Below are positions 7,265 through 14,679 of a DNA stretch of 64,000 nt, piece after piece. The stretch's first letter is position 1. Every line of letters begins with the position of its first letter. This stretch comes from Proteobacteria bacterium DTSAM18. GTDB taxonomy: Bacteria; Myxococcota_A; UBA796; GCA-2862545. Under the pieces are notes generated by a model that searched no databases, was not told the DNA's origin, and saw only the letters and a program-made list of their open reading frames with translations. The DNA lies in contig JARACJ010000004.1 in the NCBI GenBank assembly GCA_028767165.1, forward strand, positions 1 through 64,000. Direction: 5' to 3'. The translations under genes were made by a program, and so were the position numbers.

Positions 7265-9319
7265 TCAGCCCGCCAGCTCGGCCACCAGTGCATCCATGTC
7301 GGCGAGCTCCTCGGAGAACGGCGCCTGGACGGGTGGGAACCGGAAGCCCGTCTTGGGGTCGAGGTCGAAGGCCGTGACGCGGAAGGAGATGGCGTAGCGT
7401 TCACGCTTCCACTGGCTCGTGCAGAACATGCGGACGAACTTGCGGATGTGGGCCGCGAAGGCACGGGCGTCGCCGTCGTAGGCGTCGGCGAACTCGGGCC
7501 ACAGGCGCTCGAACAGCACCAGGGGCTCCTCGCCCAGGTAGGCGAAGTGGTACATGAGCCGATCGAGGACGGAGAAGGGCATGAGGTCTTCTTCGTCGGT
7601 CTGCAGCTGCTCCGGCGGCCGGAGCTCGGCGGTGGCCGGGGTGCTCAGGACGTGCCGCAGGGAGACGTAGCCGTGGCGATCCCTCGCCCAGCGGAGCCAC
7701 GCGGTGACCATGCTCTTGGGGACGTCGGCGATGGGGGCGAGGCCGCCACAGGTGTCACCGTCCATGGTGGCGTAGCCCACGGCCACCTCGGACTTGTTCG
7801 ACGTGGTGATCAGCAGCCGCTGGCGCAGGTTGGCGACCATCCAGATGAGGGAGCCACGCAGGCGGGCCTGTACGTTCTGCAGGGGGATGTCGTAGGCGGG
7901 ATCGGACCAGCTGATCTGTTCACCGACCATGTCGCCCACGAGCTCCCGGTGGAGATCGACGGCCTGCTGCAGGTTGGTGTGCAGGTGTTCGGCACCGATC
8001 TCGTCGGCCAGTTCCTGGGCAGCGCGGGTGGTGGCGTCGCCGGAGTGGTCGGTGGCCAGGTAGGCGGTGACCAGGAAGGGCCTCATCTTGTCCTGCAGCG
8101 CCGCGGACCCGAGGCGGGGATGGCGGTAGCGCATCATGCGGTGGAGCAGGACCGCGCACATCGAGGAGTCGCGACCGCCGGACAGCGCGAGCGCGACGCC
8201 CTTGATGCCCGTCTTGCGGGTGTACTCGTGCAGTCCCATGGCGAGCGCGAGCTCGAGCTCGATGTGGGGGAGCTCCTGGGCCGTGAGCGGGGAGGACAGC
8301 AGGCTGGACTGCTCGAGCCACTCGAGGCTCGGGTCGACGCTGCCTGCCGCGGGGGGCAGCCAGTAGGCCCGGGGAGCCTTGGCGACCTCGTGGGTGGGGT
8401 AGGTGCCGGTGAGGCGGACCACCTGGGGCAGGGGGCCGAAGCTGCCGTCGTCGAGGCCCTGGACCTGCTGGCGCCAGCTGCCCTCGGTGAGACGACCCCG
8501 TTGGATGGCGGCGACGTCGAGGACGGTGTCCTCCATCACGACGTCGGTGTTGAACTGGAAGCGGGGGGCTTCCAGGATCTGCTCCCCGTCGACGGCGCCG
8601 AGCACGCTGCCGTCGAAGATGAGCCGGGTGGCGTCGCAGCCGTGCAGGGAGGTGTACAGATAGGCGACCCGATCCTGGCGGCTGATGTCCTGCACCATGC
8701 GACGCCGGATGGCGTGCTTGCCGAGGGTGAACCAGCTGGCGGAGGCGTTGAGGACGATGTGCGCGCCCATGAGGGCGGCGATGCTGCCGGGACGCACGCC
8801 CTTCCAGCCGTCTTCGCAGATCTCGATGGCGAAGCGGCCGATGCCGTCGGCCTCGAGCACCAGATCCCCCATGGGGATACGGGTGCCATCGGGCGCGGTG
8901 AAGACCTCCACCTGACCACGGGGCCAGGCGCCGTACCAGCGGTTCTCGTACTCGACATCACCGGTGGCGAGGTTCTGCTTGGGGACGATGCCCTGGATCC
9001 GTCCGTCGGCGACCACGACCACGGCATCGTAGACCACGCCCATGTGGGAGATGGGCAGGCCGAGCGTGGTGATCAGCCCCTGGGTCTCGGCGGCGAGCTC
9101 CTCGGCGGCCTGCCAGGCCCGCTCGAGGGTGCCTCGCATGGAGACCCGGTCGCCCAGGCTGTAGCCGCTGATGCACATCTCCGGCAGGCCGAGGAGGCGC
9201 GCGCCTCGGGACCGGGCTTCGCGCAGCGCCTGGCGGATGCGCGCCGTGTTTCCAGCCCAGTCGCCGACGGTCTGGTTGAGGCTCGCGATGGCGACATGGA
9301 CATGGGCAGGGGGGGTCAT
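7265..9319 (-). CDS. nadE: glutamine-dependent NAD+ synthetase
   Basis: The enzyme makes NAD+ from nicotinic acid adenine dinucleotide, ATP and ammonia released from glutamine. The N-terminal nitrilase-type glutaminase domain has the catalytic triad in LPEMCISGYS (Glu47), IVPKQNLA (Lys114) and IEICEDGW (Cys168). The C-terminal synthetase domain has the ATP pyrophosphatase loop SGGRDSS and TTSNKSE. Its 684 aa match the two-domain form found in actinobacteria. ATG at 9319 starts where nitrilase homology begins, with a GAGGAA-type site upstream; the frame runs on to 9445 without coding character. Its promoter should lie in the DnaA-box-rich gap upstream. Confidence 0.97.
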   Translation of the reverse strand: MTPPAHVHVAIASLNQTVGDWAGNTARIRQALREARSRGARLLGLPEMCISGYSLGDRVSMRGTLERAWQAAEELAAETQGLITTLGLPISHMGVVYDAVVVVADGRIQGIVPKQNLATGDVEYENRWYGAWPRGQVEVFTAPDGTRIPMGDLVLEADGIGRFAIEICEDGWKGVRPGSIAALMGAHIVLNASASWFTLGKHAIRRRMVQDISRQDRVAYLYTSLHGCDATRLIFDGSVLGAVDGEQILEAPRFQFNTDVVMEDTVLDVAAIQRGRLTEGSWRQQVQGLDDGSFGPLPQVVRLTGTYPTHEVAKAPRAYWLPPAAGSVDPSLEWLEQSSLLSSPLTAQELPHIELELALAMGLHEYTRKTGIKGVALALSGGRDSSMCAVLLHRMMRYRHPRLGSAALQDKMRPFLVTAYLATDHSGDATTRAAQELADEIGAEHLHTNLQQAVDLHRELVGDMVGEQISWSDPAYDIPLQNVQARLRGSLIWMVANLRQRLLITTSNKSEVAVGYATMDGDTCGGLAPIADVPKSMVTAWLRWARDRHGYVSLRHVLSTPATAELRPPEQLQTDEEDLMPFSVLDRLMYHFAYLGEEPLVLFERLWPEFADAYDGDARAFAAHIRKFVRMFCTSQWKRERYAISFRVTAFDLDPKTGFRFPPVQAPFSEELADMDALVAELAG

Positions 9320-9479
9320 GGCTGTGTCTTCCTCGTGTCGCCGGGAGTGTAGCCAGTTCGCGTCGGAGAGACAGCCGGATCCTGTGTGGAGTGGATCTGG
9401 GGGTCTTGTCAAGGCACCACGGAGATCTTTCTCGGCTGGGTACAAACGCTCGCTGACTTGCGGTCAACCAGTGTGAGGG

Positions 9480-9830
9480 CCGAGCGATAGTGACGCCTGT
9501 GCACGAATATGGACAAATCCGCCGACGTGTGGAAAGGCCTTCCAGGCCTGTGGATAACTAGTGGATAACTTCGCCGATCACCTTGTCTCGTACGCTATGG
9601 GACGATCTCGTGGGACCGCGAGCGACTTCGGATGGGACCGGTGAGGACCGCAATCCACGGCTCTCCACAAGCAAGTGCCACCCTGTGATGAATGGCTGGA
9701 TTGGAGACGCCCCAGATGCGCCCCAGAAATCCGGCCGATCTGTACAAACAACGTTCGACCGCCACTATTTTGGCTAAAGTGGCTGGGGGCACAGGTGCGC
9801 AGCCTGTGGATAACTTTGTGGAAGACTTGG
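9480..9830. other. DnaA-box cluster, candidate replication origin or DnaA-binding regulatory region
   Basis: Within the 543-bp gene-free gap 9320-9862 there are two perfect boxes TGTGGATAA (9549-9557 and 9805-9813), an 8/9 box AGTGGATAA (9560-9568), and weaker matches TGTGCACGA (about 9499), TGTGGAAAG (about 9529), CTCTCCACA (about 9661) and TGTGGAAGA (about 9817). The flanks include less GC-rich stretches such as CACTATTTTGGCTAAAG (about 9763). Such boxes are rich in A/T and rare by chance in this sequence. dnaA, dnaN and rnpA are not adjacent, so an origin is only a candidate; DnaA-controlled expression of nadE is an alternative. Confidence 0.5.
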
Positions 9831-9862
9831 GAAGTACAGGGGACGGCCGGGGACAGAGCCGT

Positions 9863-11269
9863 TCAGCGCTGCTCCGTGTGGCGGACCTGTGGCAGTTTTG
9901 CATCCAACGACCATGCAGGGTCCCAGTCGGAGGTGTGACAGCTCGTGCACACCGCCTCCAGTACGCACACGGGACAGCTTTCACCGAGGCCCTCGATGGT
10001 GCCCGGCGCTCCACCGGCGTCGATGTGGGCCTGACCCGGTCCATGGCAGGATTCACACCCGACGCCCTGGTCCGCGAAATAGCCCTCGAGGGTGTCCGGT
10101 CGGGGACCCACCTGCTGGGGGGTGCTGTGGCACGACACGCAGGAGACGTCCTTGTGGGCGCGCTTGGGATCGCGGCTCTTCCGCAGGGTGGCCATCGCCT
10201 GGCCGTGGGGGGAGTCCAGCCAGTCGGTGTAGATGGACGTGTGGCAGCCCTGGCAGGCCTCGCTGCCGGCGTAGCTGCCCTGGTCGAAGGAGAGCAGGGC
10301 CCGGGGGGCGGTGCCCTCCGCGATGGCCCGCCGTGCCTGCAACCACTCCTCCTGACCCATGCCGGTGGCCTTGTAGTGGTCGATGAGCGGCAGTCCCTTG
10401 GCGTAGGAGAACTGCAGCGAGTGCTTGTCGTCGTGGCAGCTCGCGCAGGTGGTCGAGGGCTCGGTGGGGCGACCATCGTGGGGGCCCGAGGGGCCGTGGC
10501 AGCTCTCGCAGCCCACACTCACGAGGTGCTCGGTGGACAGCTCCCCCTGCTTCCAACCGGTCGGCTGGCCGGCGCCGGTCACGTGGCAGGTGTTGCATGC
10601 CGGGTCGGTGTGCTTGCCCATGTCCTCCAGCGTGCGCCAGGCCACGCTGTGGTGGCTGAGGAGCCAGCTGTCGGTCTCCTCCGGGTGGCAGTTCATGCAG
10701 CTCTGGTTGCCCTGGTACACGTCGGGCTGGAAGATCGAGAACGGATCCTGCACGGCGGCCATGCGAACGAGGGTCTCGGTGCCCGGGCGGTAGGGGAACC
10801 ACACGTCGAGGACCTGCAGCTTCTTCTTCTCGCGTCGGTAGAGCACGGCGGATGGCGTGGACTGGATGCCGAGCCCCTGCGCGATGCTGTGGTCCTCGTC
10901 GACCACGAACGGAAAGGTGGTGCCGTAGGTCGTGCGGAACTCGGCGAGGGCCTCGGCCGTCACGGACGGACCCACGACGCCGACGAGCTTGATGTCGGGA
11001 GCGGCGGCCGCCAGGCGCGTCCACTCGGCGCCCACCCTGCGGCAGTGGGGACAGGTGGGGGAGAAGTACAGGACGAGCGTGTCGCCTTCGGGCTGCAGGT
11101 GTCGCATCAGCCGGTCGGGGGCCTTTCCGGGCGCGGGCGCCGGCCGGGCCAGGACCTGCGCGGCCGTGGCGGCAGGCGTGCCCTTGCTCCACCCGCGGGG
11201 ATCGATCTCCTGGGCGGACGTGATGCCCACCACGCCCAGTGCCAGGGCCCAAAGGATGCGTCGCGTCAT
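9863..11269 (-). CDS. thioredoxin-fold / octaheme cytochrome c fusion protein
   Basis: A signal peptide (MTRRILWALALGVVGITSAQ) sends the 468-aa product to the periplasm. Residues about 55-170 look like a TlpA/thioredoxin domain with the redox pair CPHC (Cys73, Cys76). From about residue 190 there are eight CXXCH haem motifs: CMNCH, CNTCH, CESCH, CASCH, CQGCH, CVSCH, CESCH and CTSCH, in the style of cytochrome c554-like multihaem proteins. An extra CPVC just before the last haem lacks its histidine. The architecture suggests electron transfer to or from a dithiol. No terminal oxidase or reductase gene is adjacent. ATG at 11269 has GGAGAG upstream. Confidence 0.88.
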   Translation of the reverse strand: MTRRILWALALGVVGITSAQEIDPRGWSKGTPAATAAQVLARPAPAPGKAPDRLMRHLQPEGDTLVLYFSPTCPHCRRVGAEWTRLAAAAPDIKLVGVVGPSVTAEALAEFRTTYGTTFPFVVDEDHSIAQGLGIQSTPSAVLYRREKKKLQVLDVWFPYRPGTETLVRMAAVQDPFSIFQPDVYQGNQSCMNCHPEETDSWLLSHHSVAWRTLEDMGKHTDPACNTCHVTGAGQPTGWKQGELSTEHLVSVGCESCHGPSGPHDGRPTEPSTTCASCHDDKHSLQFSYAKGLPLIDHYKATGMGQEEWLQARRAIAEGTAPRALLSFDQGSYAGSEACQGCHTSIYTDWLDSPHGQAMATLRKSRDPKRAHKDVSCVSCHSTPQQVGPRPDTLEGYFADQGVGCESCHGPGQAHIDAGGAPGTIEGLGESCPVCVLEAVCTSCHTSDWDPAWSLDAKLPQVRHTEQR

Positions 11270-11355
11270 CGGCTCTCCTCCTCCTCTCGGCCACTGTAGC
11301 CCGCCATCCCGGTGAGCTGGTCCCTTCTGCTCATCGGATCGACCCCACAACGACG

Positions 11356-11379
11356 AAGGCCCCGCCGGAGCGGGGCCTT
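11356..11379 (-). terminator. hairpin terminator after the first GT-C gene
   Basis: AAGGCCCCG and CGGGGCCTT form a 9-bp stem just beyond the stop codon of the leftward gene. The following bases on the minus strand (TTCGTCGTTG) are moderately T-rich. Confidence 0.7.
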
Positions 11380-11385
11380 GGGGGG

Positions 11386-14300
11386 TCAGGGGGTGGCTTC
11401 GTGACGCCGAGCCGGGAGTTCGATGATCTCCGTGGGCTTCGTCTCGTCGCCTCGACGGGGCGGCCGGTAGATGGGCTGGGGCTTCTCGCGGTCGGCTTCC
11501 TCGGCCTCGGGGGGAGCCTGCTGCGGGTCGGGCCGTTGGTCAACCGCGGGCTGCCGCGGGGGATCGATGCGCCGGATCTGACGCGACGCCGCGGGTGCGC
11601 CGGGGCGCTTGCGGACCGCGATGGGCTGGGGCTTGGGGTTGCGCCGCTCACCCTCGGGCCGGGCGGGCATCGGCCGCGTGCTGGCAGGACCTGCGGGCAG
11701 TGCGGCGGGGGCCGCCGGCTTGGCGACCGTCTTCACGCGACGGCTGGACGGACGCTGACGGTCCAGACCGAGCTTGCGGTCGCGGACCTCCTCGAGCTGC
11801 TTGCGGGCCCAGGAGCGGCCGGGCTCGGCCCGGAGCGTGGCACGCCAGTAGGTGTAGGCCTCGTTCCAGTCCTGGTCGAGCTGGGCCTCGATGGCCTTCT
11901 CCTCGAGGGCATCGGCCATCTCGGTCTGGATGGACTGGACCACGGGGTTGCGGTGGTTCCAGTAGCGGGCGAGCTCGAGGTCCTCGACGCTGCGGACGTG
12001 GTCGTCGGCGTTCTGGGCGCGCTGGGCGTAGCAGGTGGACATGCCGTCGCGCAGGCTCTCACGCTGCTCCTCCAGCCAGATGCGGGCCTTCGGCAGGTGG
12101 AAGTTGGCGCGTCGCCAGCTGCTGTAGGCGGCGTTGCACTGGCCGGCGGCGGCGAGCTGACGGGCCTCGGTGATGAGGTCGCGTGCGGCGGTCTCGCCGG
12201 TGCCCTTGGAGCCGATGGTGAGCTTGCCGACGTAGCGCAGCTCGCCCTTGGCGAAGCGGACGTCGACATCGTCGAGACCGGCGAGCTGCACGCCTTCGGG
12301 GGCCGTCTCGGCCAGGGGCTGCAGCACGGTGCCGTTCTCCTGCACCAGGGCGACGCCGACGTCGTAGGTGCCGGGCTCCAGGGTGGGGGGCACGGTGGTG
12401 ACGAACGGACCCGTGAAGATCTCCTCGGGGCGCCAGTCCTTGCGACCGAACCAGTCGTAGGCGGGTGCCATGTCGAACGTGAACAGGGCGCCGTCGGCGT
12501 TGCTCAGGATGCCGACCATGCGGACGTCCTGGGCATCCTCCGGAGCGTGGTTCTGCAGGCCGACCCGCAGGAACAGCGCCTTGCCCTGGGAGATGACCGG
12601 GCTGGGCATGTCGATGCCGTGGAGGGTCCAGCCGCCCTCGTACATGACCGGTGCGTGATCGGTGGCGGTCCAGCTGCGGCTCATGATGATGTCGCGGCGG
12701 ATGTGGTTGCCACCGTGGCCGGTGCGGCTGCTCTGGGCGTAGGGCGGGATCTCGATGTAGCGATCCTTCCACTGGTCGTAGGTCTGCAGGCGGGAGTTGC
12801 TGGCCCAGCCGCCGTGGACGTGGGCGAAGTGGGGCTGCATCTCGACGTAGACGTACTCCTCGACGAAGGCCCGGTGCTGCCGGTAGTCGTGCATCGCGAT
12901 GGGGATGTCGACGAGGCCGGCCATGTCGACGAACTGGTGGTCGGACCAGTACATGTGGGCGCCCATGTCGACGTCGAGGTTCACGATGGGCTCGTCGAGG
13001 AACAGCTGCTCGGTGATGCTGCGGGTGTAGTCGGCCCGCTTCTTCACCATCTGGGGAGAGGTCTCCTTCTTGCGGAAGAACCACTCGTCGTGCTCACGCC
13101 AGCCGGGGATCACGGCGATGGCGAGTGCGGTGGAGGCGAGGGCGCCGACGGTGCCCAGGGGACGCACGAGACGCCAGTCCTTGCGGTTGACGAGGCGATC
13201 GAAGGCGCCGCCGATCTCGTCGAGGCCGGTGGCCATCAGGATGACGAGGGGCACCGACAGGAAGGACATCCAGCGGAAGCCCTTCATCCAGTCGCCGCTG
13301 GACTTGACCGTGAAGAACACGGTGATGCACATCATGCCCCAGGCCATCACGCGACCGGCGGAGCGCTTGTCGCCGAGGGCGAACAGGGGCGCGGCGATGG
13401 CGGTGCCGATCATCAGCATCGCGCGCATCTCGGTCCAGCCCTTGGGGGACCACAGATCGCGGGGCCACCAGTGCCAGGTCTGGGTGATCTTGGCGCTCGG
13501 GTAGAGCAGGGCGATGGTGAACGCCGTCGTGAGGCCGACGATGATGGCGAAGCCACGGTGACGTCGCAGACCCACGAGACCCGTGAGCACCAGGGGCAGG
13601 AACCAGCCGGTGCCGGTGTCGGCGCCCCAGTTGCGCAGGTACTGCCAGCCGCGGCCGGTCCAGTGCAGGGGACGGAACGTCCGCTCGCCGAGCTTGGCGT
13701 AGTAGGTGTTGGGGAACATCCACGAGAAGTAGTCGTAGCGGATGTAGTGGTAGGCCAGGAAGGGCACGAAGAAGGTGGCCAGCCACAGGAGGGTGGGCTT
13801 GATGCCACGGCCGGCGCGCCACTGGGTGACCATGAACAGGAATCCGCCCCATGCGGCGTACATGATCGCCTCGGGACGGGTGACGCTGAGCATCAGGAAC
13901 GCGATCGCGCTCAGCGGGAAGCCACCCTTGCGTGCCTCGACGAGGGTACGCCACATGCCGAGCGCCAGCATGAGCTGGAAGAGGCTGTTCTCCAGGCCCG
14001 AGGTGTTCCAGAAGGCGAACTGGGGGAACAGGGCCAGCAGGATCGGCGCGAAGAACGCGGCGCCGGACTTGCGGTCGCTCATCAGCTCGCGGGCGAGGAA
14101 GTAGCTGACGATGATGGTGAGGCTGCCGAAGAGGATGCCGAGGAACTTCGAGGTGACGAAGCCGTCGAAGCCCAGCATGTAGCCGAGCGCGATCAGGGCC
14201 ACCCAGGTGGGGTTCGAGTAGCCTTCGATGCGTTCGCCGCCCGGGAAGACGACGAGACCATCACCCGCGGCCCAGTTCTTGGCGTAGGCGAACGAGATCG

Positions 14301-14493
14301 CCGCGTCTTCGATGAACCAGTCCTTGAGCGCGAGCTGCCAGTTGTTGACCTCGAGCATGCGGGACAGCGTGATGGGGCCTGGTCGGAGCTGCGGGCCCAT
14401 CTGGTGGAAGGCGCCGATGGCCACGGCGATGGCCACGATCAGGATGCCGAGCAGGGTTCGGATGCGGGGGTTCTTCAGCAAGAGAGCCACCAT
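11386..14493 (-). CDS. GT-C fold membrane glycosyltransferase, AftB-like (paralog 1)
   Basis: A large membrane protein (about 1035 aa). The first half has many hydrophobic segments, and its first periplasmic loop carries FIEDAAISFAYAKNWAAGDG followed by GGERIEGYSNPTW, the Asp-containing signature of AftB-type GT-C arabinofuranosyltransferases that use polyprenyl-phosphate sugars. A soluble C-terminal half (from about 490) follows, with a beta-rich part, tetratricopeptide-like helices (DWNEAYTYWRATLRAEPG) and a long Pro/Arg-rich tail absent from its neighbour. It is a tandem paralog of the next gene upstream. Start is uncertain: ATG 14493 aligns with the paralog's start but lacks a clear ribosome site; TTG 14559 is the other option. 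Donor and acceptor are unknown. Confidence 0.8.
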   Translation of the reverse strand: MVALLLKNPRIRTLLGILIVAIAVAIGAFHQMGPQLRPGPITLSRMLEVNNWQLALKDWFIEDAAISFAYAKNWAAGDGLVVFPGGERIEGYSNPTWVALIALGYMLGFDGFVTSKFLGILFGSLTIIVSYFLARELMSDRKSGAAFFAPILLALFPQFAFWNTSGLENSLFQLMLALGMWRTLVEARKGGFPLSAIAFLMLSVTRPEAIMYAAWGGFLFMVTQWRAGRGIKPTLLWLATFFVPFLAYHYIRYDYFSWMFPNTYYAKLGERTFRPLHWTGRGWQYLRNWGADTGTGWFLPLVLTGLVGLRRHRGFAIIVGLTTAFTIALLYPSAKITQTWHWWPRDLWSPKGWTEMRAMLMIGTAIAAPLFALGDKRSAGRVMAWGMMCITVFFTVKSSGDWMKGFRWMSFLSVPLVILMATGLDEIGGAFDRLVNRKDWRLVRPLGTVGALASTALAIAVIPGWREHDEWFFRKKETSPQMVKKRADYTRSITEQLFLDEPIVNLDVDMGAHMYWSDHQFVDMAGLVDIPIAMHDYRQHRAFVEEYVYVEMQPHFAHVHGGWASNSRLQTYDQWKDRYIEIPPYAQSSRTGHGGNHIRRDIIMSRSWTATDHAPVMYEGGWTLHGIDMPSPVISQGKALFLRVGLQNHAPEDAQDVRMVGILSNADGALFTFDMAPAYDWFGRKDWRPEEIFTGPFVTTVPPTLEPGTYDVGVALVQENGTVLQPLAETAPEGVQLAGLDDVDVRFAKGELRYVGKLTIGSKGTGETAARDLITEARQLAAAGQCNAAYSSWRRANFHLPKARIWLEEQRESLRDGMSTCYAQRAQNADDHVRSVEDLELARYWNHRNPVVQSIQTEMADALEEKAIEAQLDQDWNEAYTYWRATLRAEPGRSWARKQLEEVRDRKLGLDRQRPSSRRVKTVAKPAAPAALPAGPASTRPMPARPEGERRNPKPQPIAVRKRPGAPAASRQIRRIDPPRQPAVDQRPDPQQAPPEAEEADREKPQPIYRPPRRGDETKPTEIIELPARRHEATP

Positions 14494-14631
14494 GGATAGG
14501 AGATCGGAGGGTTTCACACCCCGGGGAGATACCAGGGATTGCCGCGACTTGCGAGACAAACCGGCCCACGGGACGCCTGGGGTTGGTTTCTCACCTGTCG
14601 GTACGGTCGGTGGATCCGTTCCAGTCGCAGA

Positions 14632-14660
14632 GCAGCCCGCCGAGGGACTCGGCGGGCTGC
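14632..14660. terminator. strong hairpin between the GT-C paralogs
   Basis: GCAGCCCGCCGAG and CTCGGCGGGCTGC form a 13-bp perfect stem with a 3-nt loop. No clear T-run follows on the minus strand, so it may attenuate rather than fully terminate transcription between the tandem genes. Confidence 0.6.
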
Positions 14661-14679
14661 ATGGGGATCGTGGGGAGCG

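Noticed and set aside
5243-9352. 1369-codon frame opposite lgt, radC and nadE
   Set aside because: Same shadow effect over three well-supported genes.
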